Positions 1 to 6,379 of a DNA stretch of 8,962 bases are shown one piece after another. Each line of letters opens with the position of its first letter. Position 1 is the first letter of the stretch. A program made the translations under genes and the position numbers. The stretch lies in NCBI GenBank assembly GCA_003453085.1, contig DMMK01000002.1, positions 1 through 8,962 on the forward strand. Reading direction: 5' to 3'. The DNA is from Verrucomicrobiales bacterium (GTDB lineage: Bacteria; Verrucomicrobiota; Verrucomicrobiia; Verrucomicrobiales; Verrucomicrobiaceae). The notes under the pieces are model-generated. The model had not been told where the DNA came from. It searched no databases and was given only the letters and a program-made list of their open reading frames with translations.

Positions 1-457
1 GCACCGAAAGTGAAATGCCCGTGAACGAAGGAATGTCCTACAGGAAAAACGGCAGTTCCGGTGCTGCGGAGGTGATCTGCGCACAGCAGTCCACCAGTGA
101 CTCCACACTGCGCGGCTTGAAGTAACTGGGAGCCAGGGCGCTGATGGCATCGGCCCCGAGCGCCTGCGCCTGGGCAGCCAGCGCGGCCACATCCCCCAGG
201 CAGTTCGCCCCCACATGCACCACGACTTTCAGAGACGTTCCCTTCGTCACCTCCATCCAGCGTTCGGTCAGCGCCTGCCGTTCCGCCAAACTCAGCGAAT
301 GGCTTTCACCTGTGGTGCCGCCGATGAACGCCCTGGCCACTCCTGTATGCAGAAGGTGGGCCGCCTGTTTTTCAACGATGGACAGGTTCAGGGAACCGTC
401 CTGATGAAACGGGGTATGCGTCGCTGCGACAAGACCGGCAATGGGATGGGAGAGCAT
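1..457 (-). pseudogene. N-acetylneuraminate lyase family, interrupted by an in-frame TAG; also cut by the window edge
   Basis: This is a class I aldolase of the NAL/DHDPS superfamily, which splits sialic acid (Neu5Ac) into ManNAc and pyruvate in the cytoplasm. Reading from the ATG at 455-457, the start HPIAGLVAATHTPF, the pyruvate-binding GGTTGE (residues 46-51) and the HVGAN strand are typical. At codon 140 (bases 38-40) there is a TAG. The same frame then continues as DIPSFTGISLSV to the edge, which is the family segment following the catalytic tyrosine (Tyr137 in E. coli NanA, followed there by NIPALSG). The stop thus replaces that tyrosine, with no frameshift. The Schiff-base lysine would lie beyond the window. 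If the stop is real, the 139-residue product lacks half the barrel and should be inactive. A GTG at 503-505 adds 16 hydrophobic residues and is preceded by AAGGA only 3 bases away; the ATG fits the family better. A sequencing error or stop readthrough is not excluded. The gene lies just downstream of the epimerase, its pathway partner. Confidence 0.8.
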
Positions 458-514
458 GGCGAGGAATATAACGCCCAATGGGCCCGCGATAACTCCCCCG
501 ATCACCTGTCCTTT

Positions 515-1732
515 TTAGGAATGGGTTGGAGGCTCCTTGGACTCCTGTAAGATCTGAGAGCAATACCAGAGCATCCTCGGCAGGTGGAAGGGGCCCTTGA
601 ACATGTTTCCTTTCGCCCTCTGGGACACGCTGCCGTCGCGGTGCAGGTAGCCATACCACTCTCCGTATTCAGGATCGGCAAAGTGGGCAAAGCTCCAGTC
701 ATGCACCTGCTGGTGCATCGCCGCATATTTGGCATCCCCGCTCACCTCATAGGCCAGCAGCGTGGCGATGATGGCTTCATTGTGCGGCCACCAGAACTTC
801 ATGTCATGCCAGTACTCCTGCACAGGCTTGTCATGGATGTCACGGTAATAGAACAGACCGCCCATCCCCTCATCCCAGCCGCGTTTCCACATGCAGTCGA
901 GAATGCCCAGGCCTAACTGAATGTAACTTTTTTCACCGCGCAGGCGGCCTTCATGAAGGATGAACCAGGCACACTCAATGGCATGGCCCGGATTGAGAAT
1001 GCGCCCATCCAGGTGATCCAGAATGCTGCCATCAGGGGCGACCGTCTCAAGCAGCACCTCCAGCTCCGGTTTGTAAAACAGGCGCTGGATATCCAGAATG
1101 AAGAGGTCAATCCACTCCGTCAGGCTGCGCCCGGCCACATCCTTGTGCCCCAGGTTGGTCCGCAGTTCCTGGGCCGTGACGATGCCAATCATGAGCGCGC
1201 CAATGCCCACCATCGGGCGCGTATTCGAGTCCACCTTGGGCATCATGTAGCCCGGCTCAAAGGAGTGACGCAGATAGAACGAGAAATCACGCACCGCCGC
1301 CTCCGCATAATGAACATCGCCGCTGGCCTTGAAGTAGGCCGCATGGGCGATGCTGGCAAAGGCCTCGCTGTAAGCGTAACGGCGCATCCGCAGCGGCTTG
1401 CCCTCGCGGGTGACGGTGAAAAAAAGCTTTCCGTCCGTGGCATAGCCATGTTTTTCCAAAAAGGCTAGGCAGGAGCCTGCCGCATCGAAGTAGGCGCGGT
1501 CCTGCGTCACCGTGTTAAACAGGGTGGAAAACATCCAGCCCGCCCGTCCCTGAAACCAGATACTTTTGTCCGTGTCCAGCAGGCTGCCATCACGATCCAG
1601 CGCCGTCATGATGCCATCATGCTCTGCATCCATGCCGTGCCTGAGCCAAAAGGGCATCACATTGCGGAGCAAGGTATCTTGATAAAAGGTGGCCAGTTCG
1701 CGGCGGCCTTCCGGATGCGTGAGGAGATTCAT
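515..1732 (-). CDS. N-acylglucosamine 2-epimerase (AGE/RenBP family)
   Basis: This 405-residue protein has the usual length of the (alpha/alpha)6-barrel AGE family, cytoplasmic enzymes that interconvert ManNAc and GlcNAc. The residues known to be critical in Anabaena AGE (Arg57, His239, Glu308, His372) have clear counterparts: Arg63 in QGRAGW, His250 in NPGHAIECAW, Glu319 in WWPHNEA and His383 in KGPFHLPR. The last three share one constant offset, which supports an intact active site. The adjacent lyase makes ManNAc the likely substrate, with GlcNAc as product, as in the non-phosphorylated sialate route of Bacteroides. Relatives in the same fold include cellobiose 2-epimerase, so substrate assignment rests partly on context. 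The stop is followed after 57 bases by the lyase ATG, or after 9 bases if the GTG at 505 is used, so the two genes are probably co-transcribed. The ATG at 1730-1732 has a pyrimidine-rich leader (CCTTTCTCATTCC) and no Shine-Dalgarno. Confidence 0.9.
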   Translation of the reverse strand: MNLLTHPEGRRELATFYQDTLLRNVMPFWLRHGMDAEHDGIMTALDRDGSLLDTDKSIWFQGRAGWMFSTLFNTVTQDRAYFDAAGSCLAFLEKHGYATDGKLFFTVTREGKPLRMRRYAYSEAFASIAHAAYFKASGDVHYAEAAVRDFSFYLRHSFEPGYMMPKVDSNTRPMVGIGALMIGIVTAQELRTNLGHKDVAGRSLTEWIDLFILDIQRLFYKPELEVLLETVAPDGSILDHLDGRILNPGHAIECAWFILHEGRLRGEKSYIQLGLGILDCMWKRGWDEGMGGLFYYRDIHDKPVQEYWHDMKFWWPHNEAIIATLLAYEVSGDAKYAAMHQQVHDWSFAHFADPEYGEWYGYLHRDGSVSQRAKGNMFKGPFHLPRMLWYCSQILQESKEPPTHS

Positions 1733-1861
1733 GGAATGAGAAAGGATAACGCAGGCCAGCCAAAGTCCTGCGGGAAACGGCTGTTTTATCTGAGAACATC
1801 GTTGCAGATGACACTGGCGGTCGGGCCGGGACTGCTCTTTGATAGCTACGATTCACCCGAC

Positions 1862-2878
1862 ATGTCCTCTCCCCTGCCCTATTCAAATGCCCTCGTCATC
1901 GGAGCCGGAAGCTGGGGGACGGCGCTCACCGCCGTCCTGGCAGAACGCGGCCTGCAAGTGCAGTTTTGGGGACGTGATCCCCTCCTGATGGAAGAGATCC
2001 AGAGCACGCGCAGAAACTCGCGCTACCTGCCGGGCCTCGTTTTGCCAGAGAGCATCCAAGCGACCGCCCGAATGGAGGACCTGCGCCCTGCGGATTTGGT
2101 GGTGTTTGTCGTCCCTTCCAAGGCCGTTCGCGAAACGGCTCACAGCATGGCCACCCTGCCAGCCGTCAAAGGTGCCCAAGTGATCATCTCCTGCGCCAAG
2201 GGCATCGAGCTGAACAGCGGCAAACGCCTGACGCAGATCCTTGCGGAATCTTTTACCCAGACACCTCTGGCCGTGCTCACGGGCCCCAATCATGCGGAGG
2301 AAGTGTCCCAGCGCATGGCCACCGCCGCCGTGGTCGCTTGTGACAAAGAAACCGTCGCACTCGAAGTACAGGCCTGCTTCACCCTGCCCTGGTTCCGCAC
2401 CTACACCAGCGATGATGTCACGGGCGTGGAATGGGCGGGCGCGATGAAAAATCCCTATGCCATCGCAGCCGGCATCGCGCTCGGATTGAAGCTGGGAGAC
2501 AATGCCATCGCCGCCCTGGTCACCCGGGCCCTGGCTGAAATGGTGCGCATGGGCGTGGCCATGGGGGGCCGGGCAGAGTCCTTCATGGGACTGGGCGGCG
2601 TGGGCGACCTGATGGCCACCTGCTACTCCGAGCATAGCCGCAATCACCGTGTGGGCCGTCTCATCGGTGAAGGCATGCCCCTCCAGGAAATCATGTCCAG
2701 CACCCGCATGGTGGCAGAGGGCGTGCCCAATACCGCCAGCCTGCATGGTGCGGCCAAAGCCAAAGGCGTGCGCACTCCTTTGCTGGATGAGATCTATGCC
2801 ATGCTCTATGAGGCCAAACCGGCCAAAGAAGCCATGCGCGCCCTCCTTTCCCGCGATCCACGGGCTGAAACTGAGTAA
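1862..2878 (+). CDS. gpsA: NAD(P)+-dependent glycerol-3-phosphate dehydrogenase
   Basis: GpsA reduces dihydroxyacetone phosphate to sn-glycerol 3-phosphate, the backbone precursor of phospholipids, in the cytoplasm. The 338-residue product matches the family length. It has the N-terminal Rossmann loop GAGSWG (residues 14-19), NSRYLPG, SCAKGIE around Lys113 and GPNHAEEV. The catalytic lysine is Lys196 in AGAMKNPYAIAAG. It also has GLGGVGDLMATC (233-244) and SRNHRVG (249-255), which bind phosphate and substrate. I chose the ATG at 1862 because the dinucleotide-binding strand begins eight residues later, as in other GpsA proteins. The frame is open back to 1619, but that stretch lies antisense inside the epimerase gene and resembles no protein. 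No Shine-Dalgarno precedes the start. The gene is divergent from the epimerase across 129 bases and is followed by a 123-base gap before tdh. Confidence 0.96.
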   Translation: MSSPLPYSNALVIGAGSWGTALTAVLAERGLQVQFWGRDPLLMEEIQSTRRNSRYLPGLVLPESIQATARMEDLRPADLVVFVVPSKAVRETAHSMATLPAVKGAQVIISCAKGIELNSGKRLTQILAESFTQTPLAVLTGPNHAEEVSQRMATAAVVACDKETVALEVQACFTLPWFRTYTSDDVTGVEWAGAMKNPYAIAAGIALGLKLGDNAIAALVTRALAEMVRMGVAMGGRAESFMGLGGVGDLMATCYSEHSRNHRVGRLIGEGMPLQEIMSSTRMVAEGVPNTASLHGAAKAKGVRTPLLDEIYAMLYEAKPAKEAMRALLSRDPRAETE

Positions 2879-2898
2879 TCGGCCCGTATAAGACCCTG

Positions 2899-2928
2899 TT
2901 GCCTTCACGCCCCCAATGACAATATAAA
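2899..2928 (+). promoter_or_regulatory. Candidate sigma70-type promoter for tdh-kbl
   Basis: TTGCCT at 2899-2904 and TATAAA at 2923-2928 are separated by 18 bases, with 4 of 6 and 5 of 6 matches to the TTGACA and TATAAT consensus. They lie in the only AT-rich gap in this part of the window, about 70 bases before the tdh start, which leaves a leader of roughly 65 bases. A second, weaker pair (TTGCCA at 2962, CAATAT at 2986) lies closer to the gene. This is pattern matching only. Confidence 0.4.
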
Positions 2929-3001
2929 GGAAACGAATCCTTCATCATGGAATAATTCCTCTTGCCATTTTACCGGATTTACGTCCAATATACCGCCACA
3001 C

Positions 3002-4030
3002 ATGAAAGCGCTCGTCAAAGCTCACGCAGAACGCGGCCTCTGGCTGCAGGATGTCCCGGAACCCGAAGTCGGCATCAACGATGTCCTGATCAAAGTCCGC
3101 AAAACGGGCATCTGCGGCACGGACCTGCACATCTATAAATGGGATGCCTGGGCCCAAAAAACCATCCCGGTGCCGATGGTGGTGGGGCATGAATTTGTGG
3201 GCGAAGTGGTAAGTGTGGGCGCAAACGTCAGCGACTTTCACCCAGGCGAAATCGTCAGTGCCGAAGGGCACGTGGTCTGTGGCCGCTGTCGCAATTGCCT
3301 GGCTGGCCGCCGCCATCTGTGCAAGGACACCGTGGGCATCGGCGTCAACCGCACGGGAGCCTTTGCCGAGTACATCAGCGTGCCGATGACGAATGTCTGG
3401 CATCATCGTGAAGGCGTGGATGAAGAGGTGGCCTCCATTTTCGATCCCTTTGGCAATGCAGTGCACACAGCCCTGGCCTTCGAATGCCTGGGTGAAGACG
3501 TGCTGATCACCGGCGCGGGACCTATCGGCATCATGGCCATCCCCGTGGTCAAGCATGCAGGCGCACGCCACGTCGTCATCACCGATGTCAACGAGTACCG
3601 CCTGGACCTCGCACGCCAGATGGGCGCAACTTTGGCCGTGAATGTGCAGACGCAAAACCTGGCCGACGTGCAAAAACAGCTCGGCATGAAGGAAGGCTTC
3701 GATGTTGGCCTGGAGATGAGCGGCAATGCCTCCGCCTTTCACAGCATGATAGATAACATGTGCCACGGCGGCAAGATCGCCATGCTGGGCATTCCCTCCG
3801 GGCCCATGGCCATTGACTGGAACAAGGTCATCTTCAACATGCTGACCCTCAAGGGAATCTATGGACGCGAGATGTATGAAACCTGGTACCAGATGAGCGT
3901 CATGCTGGAGTGCGGGCTGAATTTGAAACCTGTGATCACCCACCGTTTCCACTACACCGACTTTGAACAAGGCTTTGCCGCCATGGAGTCCGGCCACTGT
4001 GGCAAGGTGGTCCTGGACTGGACCACCTGA
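3002..4030 (+). CDS. tdh: L-threonine 3-dehydrogenase, zinc- and NAD-dependent
   Basis: Tdh oxidises L-threonine to 2-amino-3-ketobutyrate with NAD+, the first step of threonine breakdown to glycine. The 342-residue sequence is close to E. coli Tdh (341 residues) throughout. The catalytic-zinc residues are Cys38 in GICGTDLH and His63-Glu64 in VVGHEF. The four structural-zinc cysteines are at 93, 96, 99 and 107, the same numbers as in E. coli, and His90 is also conserved. [12 protein letters not shown] precedes the Rossmann loop GAGPIG (171-176), and Asp195 ends the second beta strand as expected for NAD preference. EMSGNASAF and [13 protein letters not shown] are further family landmarks. The start at 3002 gives the standard N-terminus. 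It has no Shine-Dalgarno. Kbl follows 25 bases after the stop, so the two are almost certainly one operon; the product of this enzyme is unstable and is normally handed to Kbl. Confidence 0.97.
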   Translation: MKALVKAHAERGLWLQDVPEPEVGINDVLIKVRKTGICGTDLHIYKWDAWAQKTIPVPMVVGHEFVGEVVSVGANVSDFHPGEIVSAEGHVVCGRCRNCLAGRRHLCKDTVGIGVNRTGAFAEYISVPMTNVWHHREGVDEEVASIFDPFGNAVHTALAFECLGEDVLITGAGPIGIMAIPVVKHAGARHVVITDVNEYRLDLARQMGATLAVNVQTQNLADVQKQLGMKEGFDVGLEMSGNASAFHSMIDNMCHGGKIAMLGIPSGPMAIDWNKVIFNMLTLKGIYGREMYETWYQMSVMLECGLNLKPVITHRFHYTDFEQGFAAMESGHCGKVVLDWTT

Positions 4031-4055
4031 ATTGATCTCCCCTTCCCCTGCTTTT

Positions 4056-5252
4056 ATGAAAGCCTATTCCTCTTTCCAAGCTCATCTCGCCACCCAGTTG
4101 GAGGCCGTCCGCGAAGCTGGCACCTACAAGCGTGAACGCACCCTCACCACGCCTCAGGGAACCCTTGTCCGCGCCAATGGTGGTAAGCCCGTCATCAATC
4201 TCTGTGCCAACAACTACCTCGGCCTGGCCCAGCACAGCAAGGTACGTCAAGCCGCCCATGAAGCCCTGGAACACTGGGGTTATGGCCTGGCCAGCGTGCG
4301 CTTCATCTGTGGCACTCAAAGCGTACACAAGGAGCTGGAAGCCAGCCTGAGCGATTTCCTGGGAACGGAGGACACCATCCTCTACAGCTCATGCTTTGAT
4401 GCCAATGGCGGTTTGTTTGAAACCTTGTTAGGCCCGGAGGACGCCATCATCAGCGATGAACTGAACCACGCCTCCATCATTGACGGCATCCGCCTCTGCA
4501 AAGCCCAGCGCTACCGTTACAAAAACAATGACATGGCCGATCTGGAAACCCAGCTCCAAGAAGCCAGCGCCAAAGGTGCGCGTTTCAAGCTCATCGCCAC
4601 GGATGGTGTGTTTTCCATGGATGGCTACATCGCCAATCTGAAGGCCATCTGCGACCTGGCCGACCAATACGGAGCCCTCGTCATGGTGGATGATTCCCAC
4701 GCTGTCGGATTCATGGGCAAGCAGGGACGCGGCACCCATGAACACTGCGATGTCATGGGCCGGGTGGACATTCTGACAGGCACCTTGGGCAAGGCCCTGG
4801 GAGGTGCCAGCGGCGGCTACACCAGCGGCCGTAAAGAGATCATCGAATGGCTGCGCCAGCGGTCACGGCCCTACCTCTTTTCCAATACCCTCGCCCCCAC
4901 CATCGCCGGGGCTTCCATCGCTGCGCTGGACTTGCTCAAAAAATCCACCCAGCTTCGCGACACACTGGAAGCCAACACCCGCTTTTTCCGGCAGGAAATG
5001 ACGGCAGCCGGATTCAATCTCCTGCCGGGGGAACACCCCATCGTCCCCATCATGCTCGGGGATGCTTCACTGGCCTCCAAATTCGCCGAAGCCATGCTCG
5101 CGCGGGGTGTCTATGTCATCGGCTTCAGCTACCCGGTCGTACCCCAGGGAAAGGCACGCATCCGCACCCAGATCAGTGCAGCCCATACGAGGCAGGAACT
5201 GGAGCGGGCCGTACAAGCGTTTGTCGAAGTGAAAAAAGAACTGGGTCTGTAA
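4056..5252 (+). CDS. kbl: 2-amino-3-ketobutyrate CoA ligase (glycine C-acetyltransferase)
   Basis: Kbl is a PLP enzyme of the alpha-oxoamine synthase family. It cleaves 2-amino-3-ketobutyrate with CoA into glycine and acetyl-CoA, completing threonine degradation started by Tdh. The product is 398 residues, the same length as E. coli Kbl. Visible landmarks are [10 protein letters not shown] (49-58), [19 protein letters not shown] (77-95), Asn137-His138 in the cofactor-stacking segment NHASIIDG, Asp212 and His215 in VDDSHAVG, and the PLP-binding Lys246 in [15 protein letters not shown]. The ATG at 4056 gives the canonical N-terminus; the frame is open upstream to 3963, but that part overlaps tdh and is not protein-like. 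The leader is pyrimidine-rich (CTCCCCTTCCCCTGC) without a Shine-Dalgarno, so translation may depend on coupling to tdh. Here tdh is first and kbl second, the reverse of E. coli kbl-tdh. A likely terminator hairpin follows 22 bases after the stop. Confidence 0.97.
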   Translation: MKAYSSFQAHLATQLEAVREAGTYKRERTLTTPQGTLVRANGGKPVINLCANNYLGLAQHSKVRQAAHEALEHWGYGLASVRFICGTQSVHKELEASLSDFLGTEDTILYSSCFDANGGLFETLLGPEDAIISDELNHASIIDGIRLCKAQRYRYKNNDMADLETQLQEASAKGARFKLIATDGVFSMDGYIANLKAICDLADQYGALVMVDDSHAVGFMGKQGRGTHEHCDVMGRVDILTGTLGKALGGASGGYTSGRKEIIEWLRQRSRPYLFSNTLAPTIAGASIAALDLLKKSTQLRDTLEANTRFFRQEMTAAGFNLLPGEHPIVPIMLGDASLASKFAEAMLARGVYVIGFSYPVVPQGKARIRTQISAAHTRQELERAVQAFVEVKKELGL

Positions 5253-5274
5253 AAGCAGACGTCGTCCTGTTTCC

Positions 5275-5304
5275 TGACGTTTGTTTGCATCAAACGTCAT
5301 TTGT
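5275..5304 (+). terminator. Probable intrinsic terminator after kbl
   Basis: TGACGTTTG (5275-5283) and CAAACGTCA (5291-5299) form a perfect 9-bp stem with a 7-base loop, followed by a short TTTGT. An outer pair, TCGTC (5262-5266) with GACGA (5307-5311), could extend the structure. The stem is less GC-rich and the T-tract shorter than in classical terminators, so termination may be partial. The position, just after kbl and before a gene for an exported enzyme, fits the end of the threonine operon. The perfect dyad could instead be an operator. Confidence 0.5.
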
Positions 5305-5332
5305 CCGACGATTTCTCAGCCACCTATCCGGC

Positions 5333-6313
5333 ATGAATACGAAGCCTGCTCGCTCCCTCCTTTGCATCCTAACTCTCTTTTCGTTAGGCCCGCAGCTCCT
5401 GGCCCATGGCCCTGGAAAGGACAGTGACTTTGAAGGTCGCAGGGTCCTGTTCATTGGCATGGATGGCTGCCGCGCGGATGCCATTGCTGCGGTCATGGAG
5501 AAAGGCCTCGCGCCTCACCTCAAGGCCCTGGCCACCGATCCTCAAGGTCTGCACAGCAGGCAGGTTTACGCAGGCGGCGAACTGGGAGAGGTCACCCACC
5601 AGCCCACGGTCAGCGGTCCAGGCTGGTCCAGCCTGCTGACCGGCGTGTGGATGGACAAGCACCGCGTCAAAGACAACCGTTTCTTCGGCGCACGCTTTCA
5701 GGCCCACGGGCATTTCATGCGCCACATCAAGAATGTGAAGCCCACCTCCTGGTGCGCCTCCTTTGCTGACTGGAAACCCATCCATGACATGATCGCCGAT
5801 GGCTCCCGGGTGAATGGGCAGGAGTTTTTGGACGTCAAGTTCACCCTGGAATCCCATGCTGAACAGTACGTGGCCCATGATGAATCCATGCGCGACCAGG
5901 CACTGCAAACGCTGCGCACCCAGAACCCCGACGTGATGTTTGTGTACTTTGGCCAGGTGGATGAAGTGGGCCATGCCGCCAGTGACAAACGTGGAAGCTT
6001 TTCGCCAGACAATGAATGGTATCTGAAGGCCATCTCGGCTGTGGATACCCACATCGGCAGCCTGCTGGAGGCCATGCGTGCGAGGCCACAGTTCAACGAA
6101 GAAGACTGGCTGGTGATCATCACCACGGATCATGGCGGCACCGGCACCAAGCATGGCGGAGACACCGATGAAGAACGAAAGATCTGGCTCATCGCCCACG
6201 GGAAGGAGCTGCCCAAAGACAGGCTGCTCAAGACACCAGTCCCGCAGACAGCGATCATCCCGCTGATTTACGATCACCTGAAAATCTCCGCCCCGCTCCC
6301 AACCGAGCCCTGA
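5333..6313 (+). CDS. Exported alkaline-phosphatase-superfamily hydrolase (type I phosphodiesterase/nucleotide pyrophosphatase-like)
   Basis: This 326-residue protein has a signal peptide (basic MNTKPAR, hydrophobic 9-24 ending QLLAHG), so it probably acts in the periplasm or outside. The catalytic domain follows the AlkP/NPP plan. Asp44 lies in FIGMDGC. Ser94 in PTVSGPGWSSLLTG aligns with the Thr nucleophile of nucleotide pyrophosphatases. Asp210 and His214 lie in FGQVDEVGH, Asp266-His267 in TTDHGG, and His274 comes seven residues later. Together these supply one nucleophile and six metal ligands for a two-zinc centre, so it looks active. The substrate cannot be read from sequence; phosphodiesters or phosphomonoesters are the family's usual targets. 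The ATG at 5333 was chosen because it immediately precedes the signal peptide; the frame is open upstream to 4847, but that part overlaps kbl out of frame. No Shine-Dalgarno is present. A sulfatase of the same fold begins 66 bases downstream and may be co-transcribed. Confidence 0.88.
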   Translation: MNTKPARSLLCILTLFSLGPQLLAHGPGKDSDFEGRRVLFIGMDGCRADAIAAVMEKGLAPHLKALATDPQGLHSRQVYAGGELGEVTHQPTVSGPGWSSLLTGVWMDKHRVKDNRFFGARFQAHGHFMRHIKNVKPTSWCASFADWKPIHDMIADGSRVNGQEFLDVKFTLESHAEQYVAHDESMRDQALQTLRTQNPDVMFVYFGQVDEVGHAASDKRGSFSPDNEWYLKAISAVDTHIGSLLEAMRARPQFNEEDWLVIITTDHGGTGTKHGGDTDEERKIWLIAHGKELPKDRLLKTPVPQTAIIPLIYDHLKISAPLPTEP

Positions 6314-6379
6314 GTTGCCCAAAGGCTAAATCTTTTCTCGCGCGATATTTCGGGCACATCTCTGCGTTTATCACGCTCC

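Noticed and set aside
1619..1861. 81-codon N-terminal extension of the gpsA frame
   Set aside because: It overlaps the 5' end of the epimerase antisense and the divergent gap, and no GpsA has such an extension.
1733..1861. Promoters for the divergent epimerase and gpsA genes
   Set aside because: Only weak pairs were found (for example GTGTCA-18-GATAAA toward the epimerase), not distinguishable from chance.
1883..2908. 341-codon open frame on the minus strand opposite gpsA
   Set aside because: It is antisense to an unmistakable gpsA and its protein is His/Gly/Ala-rich with no family features, a codon-bias shadow in GC-rich DNA.
2928..2960. Imperfect AGGAA...TTCCT dyad upstream of tdh
   Set aside because: There are only 5 paired bases plus a short inner match with mismatches, which is expected by chance in an AT-rich gap.
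2945..3997. 350-codon open frame antisense to tdh
   Set aside because: Same type of shadow: it is rich in His, Ala and Asp and mirrors the tdh codon pattern.
3963..4055. 31-codon upstream extension of kbl into tdh
   Set aside because: The sequence is not protein-like, and the ATG at 4056 gives exactly the family's length and N-terminus.
4847..5332. 162-codon upstream extension of the AlkP-like frame through kbl
   Set aside because: It runs out of frame through kbl and through the hairpin; the signal peptide after ATG 5333 marks the true start.
5384..6322. 312-codon open frame antisense to the AlkP-like hydrolase
   Set aside because: It lies opposite a gene with a full catalytic motif set and shows no domain-like sequence of its own.
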